Assembly (NCBI RefSeq): GCF_018687715.1 | Contig: NC_056755.1 | Location: forward strand, 39,923,501-39,987,500 | DNA: 64,000 nt | DNA from: Carya illinoinensis | Lineage: Eukaryota > Streptophyta > Magnoliopsida > Fagales > Juglandaceae | Direction: 5' to 3' | Shown: positions 14,720 to 25,936 of the stretch, in pieces | Numbering within the stretch: the first letter of the stretch is position 1 | How the letters are laid out: every line of letters begins with the position of its first letter | Made by a program: the position numbers and the translations under genes | Notes under the pieces: model-generated | What the model saw: only the letters and a program-made list of their open reading frames with translations | Told to the model about the DNA's origin: nothing | The model's database searches: none

Positions 14720-15159
14720 GTGATATATATATACGCGCGTAGATGCAGCAATATTTATGATTAATTAAATTAACATGTTGAAATAAACAATGTATGCCAT
14801 GTCTTGACTTGGTTCTTTGATATTAATTATACATGACAATATTGATATATCGTCAGCTGGTGGAATAATGAATTAGAAATCTAGTCTTTACAAGTCTCGT
14901 AATTAATTGCATGCTAGCTAGTATGCAGCATGAAAACTGAACGAATTATAATGATATTTACTATTTATATAACACTTTTTTTCAATTTCTTTTACAACCA
15001 ATTACTAATGTAATAGGGCTACATGCATGCAAGCATCATAAAAAGCTAGCACTATAAATCTTTGTTTTTTTTTTCTTAATTTTGTACGCCTTCCAACATA
15101 TAGAATTATGAAAAGAGTTGTATATATATATATATTTGATAGCTAGTGAATGACTAGGT

Positions 15160-15198
<39 letters not shown>

Positions 15199-15787
15199 TT
15201 ATGCTAATAATTATATCGTAGTGGATCAGCGAGAACCAGGAGGCAGGAAGCAAAAACTAGCTGCAGTCTGCAGATCAGTTTGAAACTGGGGGTAATGAAT
15301 TAATTAATTAAACCGAAATATTTTATATATATATAATATAATCCTTTTCAGTTGTAATATTGAACAAGATACTGGTTTTTTTTTTTTTTTTGACAGGCAC
15401 TGTATTTACAGAGAATATGCATAAAATCCGCAGAAAAGATCACATTCATTAACCCAACAAAACCTCTGAGAGAGGTAAAAAGGAATTAGGAATGAATAAA
15501 GTCATGATATGGGCAGGCGGTCTGATTTTAACTTTTAAGAAAGCAACACAGCCATTAGGTGCTACAGCTTCTTGGTTGTTTCTTCTCATTATATTTAATG
15601 GGATTAAGCACTCTCACACCAGGTCAACATTTGGCAAAGCCGAGGGTGAAATGCTGTTCTTTTCTTGGAAAAAATCATCGTGAAACGTGTGAATGGTTAT
15701 ACCCTTGATCCCCCTTTCTTGGAAACTCACCGGTTTCTCTTCATAGAAATGATGAATACTATATAGAAAACCTTCTGCAACCTAACA
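13860..15787. other. Intergenic and upstream region of the receptor-like kinase
   Basis: AT-rich DNA with (TA)n runs at about 13920, 14456, 14645-14716, 15121 and 15161-15194, and a T-run at 15377-15391. Several open frames here come only from the TA repeats. The last few hundred bases should hold the kinase promoter and leader; I could not place a TATA box securely among the TA repeats. Confidence 0.5.
14645..14716. repeat. (TA)n microsatellite, about 36 units
   Basis: An essentially uninterrupted 72-bp TA run. It is self-complementary, likely to be length-variable, and can extrude as a cruciform. Confidence 0.95.
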
Positions 15788-15799
15788 ATGAATCTTTGA
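15788..15799 (+). promoter_or_regulatory. Minimal upstream ORF whose stop overlaps the kinase start codon
   Basis: ATG AAT CTT TGA encodes three residues. Its TGA (15797-15799) shares one base with the kinase ATG (15799-15801), giving TGATG. In a scanning ribosome this geometry would make kinase translation depend on leaky scanning or termination-reinitiation. Whether it is in the transcript depends on an unmapped transcription start. Confidence 0.55.
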
Positions 15800-17160
15800 T
15801 GGAGGACAAGAAAGCAAATATAATTGCTGTTACAACAGTGATTTCCCTCGTCATTTTTATCATTGTTGCTCGTGTCTGTCTCAAGCTTTCTAGAGCTTTT
15901 TTCCTCATTTGTGGGGCAGGTATTGCAGTGATCCTTGCTGTCCTTGCATACCTAATAATCAGAAGCCAATATAATCGCAGTAGGAAGTTTTTGGAGTCTA
16001 GGTTAGTGTCAGAAGGCCGAGAGCTTCGTATAGAGTATAGTTTTCTTAGGAAAGTTGCTGGGCTTCCGACAAAGTTTCGATACAGGGAGCTCGAGGAAGC
16101 AACAGATAATTTCCAGTCATTTCTCGGCCAAGGAGCTTCTGCCACCGTTTTCAAAGGGATCCTAAATGATGGCACTGCTGTTGCGGTGAAACGGATTAAT
16201 GGAGAGGAGCGAGGGGAGAAGGAGTTCAGATCGGAAGTTGCAGCCATTGCAAATGTGCAACATGTAAATCTTGTGCATCTTCTTGGCTACTGTTCTAATC
16301 CTGGGGAGCCTCGCTTCCTTGTTTATGAGTTCTTCCCAAATGGTTCTTTGGATTGTTGGATCTTTACTCGAAAGGAAAGATTGAACCGGCGTGGGGGGTG
16401 CTTGTCGTGGAATTTACGGTATAGAGTCGCCATTGATATTGCCAAGGCACTGTCTTACCTCCATCACGATTGCCGGTCAAGGATCTTACACCTTGATGTA
16501 AAGCCAGAAAATATACTCCTCGATGAGAATTATAGAGGAATTGTTGCAGATTTTGGTCTCTCAAAGCTTATGGGAAAAGATCAGAGTAGAGTCCTGACAA
16601 CACTCCGGGGTACAAAAGGTTACTTGGCCCCAGAATGGCTATTGGAGCAAGGAGTTTCAGAAAAATCTGACATCTACAGTTATGGGATGGTTCTTCTAGA
16701 GATGACTGGAGGCTGCAGAAATGTTTGCTTGATAGAAGATAATAAGGACAGATCTGAAAGGAAATGGCAATATTTCCCAAAAATCGTGAATCAGAAAATG
16801 AGAGAAGGGAAGCTTATGGAAGTCGTTGACCGGAGGCTAGTAGAAGATGGAGGCATTGATGAGAAAGAGGTAAGAAGATTGGTTTGTGTAGCTTTGTGGT
16901 GCATACAAGAGAAGGCAAGGCTGAGGCCTAGCATGGCTCGTGTGGTTGAGATGCTCGAGGGTCGGGTGGCCGTGGAGGAGCCACCGGAAACCCGAATGAT
17001 CATTGTTGATTTACTGTCAATAGATGATCAAGATCAGCGGCCAGATCATCATGGACATAACAGGCGACATGCAGCTGCAATGGCAGCACACCTTGTTGAC
17101 AGTAATCTTCCAACCACATCTACACACTCGTTTGCAATGTCAATTGTGTCTCCTCGGTAG
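15799..17160 (+). CDS. Receptor-like protein kinase of the At5g20050 type, intronless
   Basis: Membrane-anchored Ser/Thr kinase of 453 aa with no extracellular domain. Hydrophobic segments at about residues 8-27 and 33-54 form a membrane hairpin or double anchor. The juxtamembrane block RELRIEYSFLRKVAG is typical of this family. Kinase motifs: glycine loop GQGASATVF (110-118), ATP-binding Lys131 (VAVKR), helix-C Glu146, catalytic loop HLDVKPEN (231-238), DFG (251-253) and APE (278-280). The catalytic loop has HLD rather than HRD, so it is a non-RD kinase; the Arabidopsis protein as I recall it is the same. The C-terminal tail ends SIVSPR. Sequence and length match At5g20050 closely and all key residues are present, so it looks functional. 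The start is the first in-frame ATG, preceded by a tiny uORF. Confidence 0.95.
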   Translation: MEDKKANIIAVTTVISLVIFIIVARVCLKLSRAFFLICGAGIAVILAVLAYLIIRSQYNRSRKFLESRLVSEGRELRIEYSFLRKVAGLPTKFRYRELEEATDNFQSFLGQGASATVFKGILNDGTAVAVKRINGEERGEKEFRSEVAAIANVQHVNLVHLLGYCSNPGEPRFLVYEFFPNGSLDCWIFTRKERLNRRGGCLSWNLRYRVAIDIAKALSYLHHDCRSRILHLDVKPENILLDENYRGIVADFGLSKLMGKDQSRVLTTLRGTKGYLAPEWLLEQGVSEKSDIYSYGMVLLEMTGGCRNVCLIEDNKDRSERKWQYFPKIVNQKMREGKLMEVVDRRLVEDGGIDEKEVRRLVCVALWCIQEKARLRPSMARVVEMLEGRVAVEEPPETRMIIVDLLSIDDQDQRPDHHGHNRRHAAAMAAHLVDSNLPTTSTHSFAMSIVSPR

Positions 17161-17474
17161 CGCTCCAAGAATGGGGGCCGGGGAAATTAAGCTACCTTCC
17201 TCTCCCTTATCAGGATTCATAATTTCATTGATTTGGTTGATCAAAGCTATCTTTATGTGTTTTGTTCTTCGCAAATATTTTGCACATAGATCTTCATAAT
17301 TAGCTGTATATTTCTTTTTGTTTTCCTACAGATCAGGAAAACTTCATTAGATATCTGCATCATGTTAATGCACTTTTTTATTTTTTGTCCCCATCAAAAT
17401 ATTACCAAATCAGGTATTTGAGGCACAGCCTCACATGCATCTGATCTCCTGGTACTGAAATTTCCAATGCTGTT

Positions 17475-17480
17475 AATAAA
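17475..17480 (+). terminator. Candidate poly(A) signal of the kinase gene
   Basis: AATAAA about 315 bp past the stop codon, followed by a T-rich stretch (17489-17522). Plant poly(A) signals are degenerate, so this is only a candidate. Confidence 0.35.
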
Positions 17481-17695
17481 GGAGTCAACATTTCTTTCAT
17501 TTTCTTTACTTTTGTTTTTTTTGTAAAATCAGCAGTGATATTGGAAGTTTTTATATTACATACCATCCACATGCGGTACAATTTGATTCGTAAAATCTAA
17601 TTTTTAAAAATTATTTTTTAAATCAAATTATACGGCCACATATATAGTATATGTGTAAAGACTTTTAAATAGAAATATTTTTTAGATACAAGAAG

Positions 17696-17850
17696 TGTTT
17701 CATTTCATCTCGTGATTTTATAATTATAACTTTTTAAAATTCTTACATAAAATATAATAAACAAGTTATTTTTTAAAAATTTAAAAATAATAATAATATT
17801 TTAATAATATTTTATTTAACTTTTATCTTATCTTAACTCAATATCCAACC
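17696..17850. mobile_element. MITE, family A copy 1
   Basis: Short copy of the GAGATGAG family in reverse orientation: begins TGTTTCATTTCATCTCGTGA and ends TCAATATCCAACC. The interior AATAATAATATTTTAATAAT and TTACATAAAATATAATAAAC blocks match the copy at 62515. Confidence 0.7.
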
Positions 17851-17918
17851 TGTACTAAATAAATTGGTTTTGTATACATTCCGAATATAATTATTGGCTC
17901 AGAATGAAGATAAAAAGA

Positions 17919-18087
17919 AATTTGCTACATCCAAACAAAATCGCGTACTAATCTGTATATTAATACTGATTTATTCATATTTAAAATTTAAATTAATATT
18001 ATTTTTAATAAAATTTATTTTTTAATCAATCATATCAAATTGATATACAGAGTAGTGCATAATTATACTTATAACTATATTTTTCCA
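17919..18087. mobile_element. Short AT-rich MITE-like repeat, family B copy 2
   Basis: Begins near TTTGCTACATCCAA and contains the TACTAATCTGTATATTAATA, AAATTTAAATTAATATTA and TTTTTAATAAAATTTATTTT blocks in the inverse order to 3676-3850 and 20424-20600. Non-coding, ends approximate. Confidence 0.5.
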
Positions 18088-19066
18088 GATAAGAATTACC
18101 AAATTGCATATATATATGTGGCATAAATTGCCTACAAATTAGTCAATGACCTTTAGCTTGTACGTACGTATCTCATTTAATTGGTGGCCGGCTTTAATTT
18201 TCAACAGGCTTGGAGGAGTTGGTTTCGAAAATTACAATTTGCAATTCAATCATCCGACTTTGAACACAAACAAAGTTTTGATATTATTCAGTCAAGTTGA
18301 TCAATTTGTGGAGAAAATGGGGCCGGATTGGAATATTATTAATATATAAAACCCAAATAATTAATTAGAAGTACTACCATTTCAACCCAAATAATTAGAT
18401 AAACTTGTCTTCTTCGATAGGGGACGTTCTTTCCTTTTCTTCTGTTTTCTTGTCTACCAAACGATGGATACGGGACTGTCCACACGGAATTAATTAAGAC
18501 TATTTTACCACTTCTAGATTAGTCAGAGTTTCGAACCTTACCTCTCAAACTAAAACTGATCATCAAAACTTTGGTAGTACTGAAGGATTGACCATGACCA
18601 CCACCTAAATATGACCAAGTACATGTACGTGTACGTATGTGTATATATTAATGTATTTTAAAAAAAAAACTGTTAAAATATATATAATTTAAAATATTAA
18701 ATTCACTTCTAATTTCTATTGATTTAAAACTTATGAGCCAATGGATGATTTAACTTAATTTAAAATAGTTAAATGTGATGCATGGAAACATCATGTAATA
18801 TTAACATAATTATATAAAATCTTGAATCCAGGCAATTCGAGAAGCATTATCAGTGAGAAAGGGGCCGGTGACCAAGATCAGGCCGTACGTAGGTGGTTTG
18901 AATTGTCAATTAATTCAACCTTGTTCCTCATAGTCTAAAAATATAACCAAATCAAAGAAGGGTACTTATATTGACCTTATACATTTTTATTATCTTTGAT
19001 TTATTTTATTTTTTATTTTTTATTTTTTAAAAAAAGAAAAAATAAAGTAATTTTTAGTTTTGAACC
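18088..19066. other. Intergenic, nothing recognised
   Basis: AT-rich DNA with short A/T runs. The only long open frame (about 18146-18349) has no family resemblance. Confidence 0.45.
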
Positions 19067-19250
19067 GGTTTGGATAGTGGGTTGAGTTGAGATGAGTTGA
19101 GATTAAAATTTAAAATATTATTTTTTAATATTATTATTATTTTGAGATTTAAAAAAGTTGAATTGTTAATTATATTTTGTGTTAAAAGTTGAGAAATTTG
19201 TAATGATTAGATTAGATGAGTTGAATTGGGTTGACTAACCAAACACAGTC
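19067..19250. mobile_element. MITE, family A copy 2
   Basis: Forward copy: starts GGTTTGGATAGTGGGTTGAG, continues GATGAGTTGAGATTAAAA, contains the conserved AATATTATTTTTTAATATTA and TTTTGTGTTAAAAGTTGAGA blocks, and ends GATGAGTTGAATTGGGTTGA followed by CTAACCAAACAC. The ends are inverted (TTTGG...CCAAA). This family is abundant in walnut-type genomes as I remember them. Confidence 0.8.
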
Positions 19251-20423
19251 TAATTATAGAATTATGACTATTTATATCTATGGAAGAGATGACTAATTAA
19301 TAGTGAGTTGTGTGAATTTCCATATCAAATTATATGGTTGATGCCCATCTTTACTCGATCGGGAGATCACTAGCTAAGCAACCATTACAAAAATTAATAA
19401 TAGGAAAATATCTTAGACACAAAAAGATTAGATAGAAGTAAATTTATAAATTGATGTGACTTGATATAATATATCAGATTATAAAGTTATTTTTATTATA
19501 AGATAGACTTCATAAGTTCCTTGAAACTATATCAGTTTGTGAGTTTATTTTTATATAATTTCTTTGTGCATGTAAGTTGTAACAGTTCTCTTAATAATAA
19601 GGTTGTGTTGAAGCTTAATTGCAAAGAGAAACCAAAATTTCTAAAGAATGAATTCCTTATCTCTTGAGGATCATGTTGGTTGATTCACCAATAATAGATT
19701 TATTAACTAAGAAATTAAACCTTCAAGATTGAATAATCCCTGACTAGGAATTAGATCGATGCTGTAATTAAGGACCAGCCAAATCCTAATTCCAGTCATC
19801 ATATTCCCAACAGATCAGGAAACGAATGGATATACCTTATAAAAAAAAATTAATTATTTTCGAAAGCATTAAATTTAACCTACAAATTTGATTGTTTTGT
19901 ATAGATTTTTTTTTTTTTAATAATTTTGTGAGAATGAATAGTTTATAATGTGCTACCTCATCTCGATATTTCCGACTTCCCAAACACTTTGCGAAGAATG
20001 CACCTATTTTTGTTTTCCGTTGTTGATAATTTTACCTCTTCCGAATGTTAATTACACCTCATAAATTTGAAAATATTGAGTTAAGACTTGAAAAATAACT
20101 TTGGGTTAATCAAATCACTTTCCAGCTTCGTAAGCAATTCATTTTTATTTTCTTTTTTCTATTTTTCTTTTCGGGCAGGAATCTAGCTAATTGGTTATCT
20201 ATGGGTAGAACACATTTTTCCGTTTATTATGATGATCGAAAAGTGTTATAATTATGGTAAAAAGATTTCATAAAAATAAATTTATTAATAGATAAAAGTT
20301 TATAAGATCGTTATATTTATTTTACAATAATAATAACTTGATAATATAAAGAATCGTATAACACATTATTTTATAAATTTATTTTTATAAAAATTTTTTG
20401 TACATTTATATTGTAGTTTTTTT
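19251..20423. other. Intergenic, nothing recognised
   Basis: AT-rich DNA without recognisable coding sequence. The segment near 20230-20400 may hold another small AT-rich inverted repeat, with related TATAAGATCGTTATATTTAT- and ATAAATTTATTTTTATAAAA-like ends, but no boundary was fixed. Confidence 0.4.
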
Positions 20424-20600
20424 AAAGAAAAATCTAGTTACAAGTATAATTGCACACTAATATGTGTATTAATGTAATATGATTGGTCAAAAAGTAGATT
20501 TTATTAAAAAAATATTAATTTAAATTTTAAATATGAAGGAATCAATATTAATATACAAATTAGTACGTAATTTTATTTCTATGTAGCAAAAAAATTTTTC
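20424..20600. mobile_element. Short AT-rich MITE-like repeat, family B copy 3
   Basis: Begins AATCTAGTTACAAGTATAAT and ends TTATTTCTATGTAGCAAAAA. The interior ACTAATATGTGTATTAATGT, GTAGATTTTATTAAAAAAAT and TTAATTTAAATTTTAAATAT blocks match 3676-3850 closely. Confidence 0.6.
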
Positions 20601-20736
20601 AATAAAATGATCATAACAAACAAATGTATAAACGTCTTACACTGGAGTTTTTCTATTGGCAATCACGGGCGGCCCGTGCGTATAGCGAGTAGACATTAGA
20701 CAGGGAAGTAGGACACCAAAAAACACTCCAATGAAG

Positions 20737-21530
20737 TTAGAGCATCCTTATCCAGTTTTCCATCTCCATCCCTATAATTTAACTCAAAATCACATTTCTT
20801 TAAATTTATCCCTAAATTTTATTCATCTTCTAAAAACCTCCTACATCCTATTCTCCATCCATATCTCTATTCTATTAAATAATATTTTTCTATTCTTTTT
20901 TTATTACTTTTTTCTCTCTCTTCTATTTACAATCCTAACTACTAACTCTTTTGTCTTATTATCTTTTTTTCAAATATCACTTTCTACTAAATATTTATAT
21001 GATTTTGACTACCCAATACAGTATTTTTTCAAATCATTAATTGTATTATAAAAATAGTAAATTTTATTAATAAATTAATGCATTTTCTAACGTGATGAAA
21101 AATTTATTTAGAAGAGTACTCTTTATCAATTAAAGAAAACCGGGAAGAGAGAAATAGAGAAAGAGAGAGAGGGGGGAAGAGGAAAATAGAAACTCAAATC
21201 GGGGAAGCCAAATAACCAGAGAAGATAAAAAATTATCCATCATCACTTACCGAAATCGTATTGGCAATCGATCTGAAAATGTGGGAGGGAGGAAGCAAAT
21301 GGGTTACCTAGTGAGAGAGAAGAACACGCGGGACGGAGGGCATCGAAACAGGAGCCAAATACACGATGCGGATATACAGTGAATCAAAAAAGATGGAAAT
21401 TTACTGTACAGGCCGGATACTCAAGCCGCAAAATGGAAATCGGGATGGGGGTTTTTTTTGCAAAACCCTAATTTCATCCCTAAATTATAAGGAAAATGAC
21501 AATATGCAAATCGGGTTGGGGATGCTCTTA
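20737..21530. mobile_element. Non-autonomous DNA element with GAGCATCC inverted ends (~790 bp)
   Basis: The left end reads TTAGAGCATCCTTATCCAG; the right end, reverse-complemented, reads TAAGAGCATCCCCAACCCGA. Both ends continue into similar TTTTCC...TATAATTTAG-like sequence, giving inverted repeats of roughly 60 bp. The centre (21125-21460) is different in composition: purine-rich and GC-richer, like a gene leader read from the minus strand. No transposase is seen. The superfamily is uncertain, perhaps Mutator-like. Confidence 0.65.
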
Positions 21531-21625
21531 CTAACGGAAGTTTGAGAACAAACACACACAGAGGGAAGAGAGACAGAGTTTGTGTTGCGTCGGGCCTTCA
21601 CAACGATCAAGGTTGGTGTTAGTTG

Positions 21626-22099
21626 TTAAATCACTAATATTGGACTCATCAAATTTATTTTTAAAATTTAATAAAAAATATAAATGTTTCATAAATCTAA
21701 AACTTTTATATTTATAATTTCACATTGAATTAATCATTAGATTCATCAAAATAATAATATAATATTATTTTTTTAATAATAATATTTTTAATTTTTTTTC
21801 ATATTTTATAATTATGCTAAATATGTGGACATTAATAGTTTATTTTAATACTTAAATAATTGATTTTCAAATAATTTAAAATAAAATAAAATAAAATTAT
21901 TATTTATTAAAATTAAAATAAAATATTAATTTAAAGGTAGAATAATAAATCTTTAAATTTAATAGAAGAATAATAATTACTGTAACTTAAAATTTTTTAA
22001 ATCTTTATTTGATAAATTCAATGTAAGTTTATTTTAAACAAATTTATTAAAATTTAAAAATGTATTGACTTTCGATGAAATCAATACAAATGCTCTTAG
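21626..22099. mobile_element. MITE, family C copy 2 (~475 bp)
   Basis: Collinear with 9345-9830 from ACTAATATTGGACTCATCAA at the left end to GAAATCAATACAAATGCTCT at the right end. It lies about 410 bp upstream of the thioesterase start codon, so it could overlap that gene's promoter or leader. Confidence 0.8.
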
Positions 22100-22510
22100 A
22101 TCTCTAAGAACCCATCGGTACTTCCTTCTCAATTCCTTCATTTCTATCTCTGTTATGCGATCTTATGCTTCCATCTAGTGCGCGAGCGTCTGTCTGTTGC
22201 CTTACAGGCAGACTTGGAGTTGAAGTTTTGTTTATCGAGCGATTTCGTTTATATTGAATTTTTTCTAACGTTGAATTGTGTGAGTAGTGATAAGGAATAT
22301 TTCTTCTACTTATTTTGTGAAGTTATTTTGTTTTTCTGAGTCTGGGTTCTTGTCCTCTACTGATTTTGGAGTTCTTGTGACCTTTCTATTAGTCTACTCC
22401 ATTGGGTTTTGATAGAAAATGAAAACCTTTTGTGTTTCTGTTACGCAGGATCTGTTCTCTTTTCAATTACTATAGCTAGCTTGGTTTGTGCAATTATCTG
22501 CGGGGCTAAG

Positions 22511-25500
22511 ATGAGCTCTACTGGCCCTTCAGTGGGTTCTGGTTAGTTTAGTTCCCGTGCTCTTATTTCTTCGAATTGATAGGGATGATGGTGGTATTTC
22601 GTGCTACTCTGTTACATTCATATAGGCTATTTTGGCTGAATATATGGGTTTTCCTGGTCTTATAAATGGCGTTTATTTTTCTTTTCTTTTGTTTATTTTT
22701 TATTTTTCCTTTCTGATCCCTTTCCATCAAATTTTATTGCAATTTACTTTAGGTGGTCGAACTGCTCGGAGGGTAGTTGAGTTTGGAAGGACCTATGTGG
22801 TGAGGCCTAAAGGTAAACACCAAGCCACTGTAGTTTGGCTACATGGCCTTGGTGATAATGGCTCAAGGTAATATTATATTTCCTATTTCTTTGTGTAGTT
22901 GATGGAGTATTGGCATACTCCATCTCATTAGCTTTTGCGGTGTTTGTTTCTAGTTTCCTCCTGGTTGGTGGTGTAAAAGGAGAATGAACGTCGAGTTTTT
23001 AGCATTTCTTTTCCACAGTTTGCATCTGCACATATTATAGAATTCCCATTTCTGGTTCAAATGTGGTCTAATTATCATGTGATTTTTCTTTCCTTCTTTT
23101 GGCAGCTGGTCCCAGCTATTGGAGACCCTTCCTCTTCCAAACGTAAGGAGAAGTAATTTTATTTATATTGGAACACTTGCGACTTATCACTTATATTAAA
23201 AAAGGAACACTTGCAACTCTTAGTTTTACATTCCAGTGATTGGGTTGAATTTGTTTTCGCTAAACTTTCATGTAATTTATCAGTTACAATATGCAGATCA
23301 AATGGATATGCCCAACTGCTCCTACCCAGCCAATTGCTATTTTTGGTGGCTTTCCTTCCACTGCTTGTGAGTTGTAATGCTTTGAGATTTGTTCATTTAA
23401 TGTCTTCATAATACCTGTTTTTTTGTAATATCTTGAGGCTGTACAAAGGATGTATTCAATAGACGGGGGAAAAATATCTAGTGGTTGAATTTGTTGTGAA
23501 GGACGTGAAAGTACTCTTTGTTGTAAACTTGGGTCTTGCTGCTTGTAATATCGGTCTGACTTGCTACCATGATGTAAATCAGGGTTTAATGTGGGTGAAC
23601 TATCAGAAGATGCTCCTGATGATTTAGAGGGTTTGGATGCTTCAGCAGCACATGTTGCAAATTTGTTGTCAACAGAACCCGCTGACAGTAGGTTTCTTTT
23701 GGGTCTTCGTAGGTGATGCTGCAATTTTGGCAATTGTTTACAGGTTGAAAAGATTTCATGAGTATTAAAACATTGAAGTACTAACACTCCATCGATTGCT
23801 GAAGTTCTTGAGCACTAGAATCTTGCAGCAGGCAGTCTAACTCTCACTATTTTATTTTATCCTGTATGCGTGTGTTTCAAGGCTCTTATCAGTTTCAAGA
23901 TGTGGTCTTTTCCCCTTGGTATGCTCTAGCTTAAATGCTGCTGGTCTTGAGAGATGGCTATACCTTCGATTATTATATCTTGTATGGGTTATTTTATGTG
24001 AGCTTCTCAGACAGATTTCATATTATTGAGAGAAAAGTCTTTGCTAGACACCATGTAAATATCGTGTCCTTCTTCGCTTATATCTTCATTTATTTATGTT
24101 GATTAGCCTAGCCTTGATTGCCTTGTTTAAAGTGTTTTTAATATACCTTTAAGGCTTGTCTCTTTCTGAGTCATATTGCACTTCGTTCATGCCTGCTAAC
24201 AAGCATTGTTTTGTGCATTGTATATGTTCGAGCATTTTGTTTTACCAAGTTATCATTTTTTGAGTTGCATAATATGCTAAGAGATTACCTCGAAATCCTA
24301 TGGACATGAATTTTTACTTGTTGAAAGCAAAAAGTTTTCTTTTTTATATGGAATTTCATCTTGCTTCCTATTTGAGTTGAAAGGATCACATTTTGTTTGA
24401 GAGACTTAAAAAGAACTTTGTGAATTGCTTGTCCTTTATCAATGCTAATTTCCCTTTTGTGATATCATGTACTGCAATGACTGCATTTTGTGTTGTGAAT
24501 CTTTTTTTTAGGGATTAACCTATATGAGAGAGAAAGTGGATTAACTTATTTTTATAATTATGTGAAGTGCAGCCTATTTAAGATTTTAATTTAATAAATC
24601 CTAGTTTCTTATAAAAAAAAAAAAATTGAAATGCAACCTGTTTTCTTCTTGTAACTTTGATGGAGCTCTGCATTTATTTTCTATAGTTAAACTTGGCGTT
24701 GGAGGCTTCAGTATGGGTGCATCTACTGCACTATATTCTGCAACCTGCTTCACACAGGGAAAATATGGGAACGGCAATCCATACCCTGCCAAATTAAATG
24801 CAGTTGTTGGACTAAGTGGCTGGCTTCCATGTTCAAAGTTTGCATCCTATCAATCTGCCTTACTCATCTCAACTGTGCACTGTTTTTTTTCGTATGTAAG
24901 TTTGAAACCTATGGTTATGAGTTATATTCTTTCCAGGACCTTGGCTAACAAACTGGAGGGGGTGAATGAAGCTGCAAGGCGTGCTGTGTCCTTGCCTATT
25001 TTGCTCTGTCATGGGAAAGGTATTTATAATCTTGCTATTCATAACCAAAGTGCGATGGCTCCAACCTTTTCATTGCTGAATAATTTTCCTTAGGCCCCAT
25101 TTGAAGGTTGAGATGGTCTCAACCCATCATTCCATTTCATCTCATCTCATCTCATCTCAGTATCCAAATACCACTCAAACACAAACACTTTTCAATTTCA
25201 AATTTTCGACTTTTTCATCTAATCATTACCTAATTATTACAACTTTCACAAACTTCCAAAAAAAAAAAAACACAAAAAACAATTTAACTTTTTCAAATTC
25301 TAAAACAAAAATAATATTTTAACTTTATAATTTTTTTATTCAATTTTTTCTCACGTTTTCAAAAATCTCATAAAACATCTTAATTTAAATCATATCACTA
25401 CTATTTACAAATTTCTCATCTCATCTCAATATCCAAACAAGGCCTTTGTCTATGCACTGGCATTATGGCTTTAATGGTGAAAGCTGTAGCAACTACTGAA

Positions 25501-25795
25501 ATGATACAGCTATGAATTGTTTCAGGTGATGATGTGGTTCTTTATAAATTTGGCGAGAAATCCTCAGAGTCCTTGAGTTCATGTGGATTTCAGGATGTGA
25601 CGTTCAAAAGCTATAATGGGTATTCAGTTACAAATTACCATCAAAGTAATTGATAATTTTGATAAATCCAGATCAATGTTACAAGATTTTTGTGTTTCAA
25701 TATGCAGGCTTGGCCACTACACAATACCTGTAGAGATGGATGAAGTCTGTGCTTGGCTAACCTCAAAGTTGGCACTTGAGGGGGCCTCTTCATGA
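22511..25795 (+). CDS. Acyl-protein thioesterase / carboxylesterase (alpha/beta hydrolase), complete
   Basis: Predicted to hydrolyse acyl (thio)esters, as in the APT1/APT2 family that removes S-acyl groups from membrane proteins. Nine exons with GT-AG introns join in one frame: 22511-22541, 22753-22867, 23106-23142, 23297-23366, 23583-23687, 24687-24837, 24937-25019, 25526-25619 and 25708-25795; 774 bp, 257 aa. HGLGDNGSSW (41-50) is the oxyanion-side motif. The nucleophile elbow GFSMG gives Ser128; the other triad residues are probably Asp199 (HGKGDDVV) and His232 (LGHY). Plant family members have this length and the MSxxxPSVGSGGRTARR start. No stop or frameshift is seen, so it is likely functional. 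There is no signal peptide or membrane segment, implying a soluble protein. Intron 7 holds a MITE and a LINE lies just downstream in convergent orientation. Confidence 0.93.
25092..25444. mobile_element. MITE, family A copy 3, in intron 7 of the thioesterase gene
   Basis: About 350 bp with inverted ends: GGCCCCATTTGAAGGTTGAG at the left, and CTCATCTCAATATCCAAACA then AGGCC at the right. Tandem CATCT/CATCTCATCTC repeats sit at both ends. The interior TTTCAATTTCAAATTTTC and CATCTAATCATTACCTAATT blocks match the copy at 33128-33485. Confidence 0.85.
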
Positions 25796-25936
25796 GATTT
25801 AAATGTCGAGTAACAGCAAGAAAGCAGGAACAAGAAAACGGATGGAATTGTAAGGAACAAATTTGGGGTGTCATGTACACATTACATTGTCATAATTCTA
25901 TGGATACCCAATTGGCTCTCTCTTGTATTTGATATA

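Noticed and set aside
14485..14742. Open frame ending in Tyr-Ile repeats
   Set aside because: Produced by the (TA)n microsatellite.
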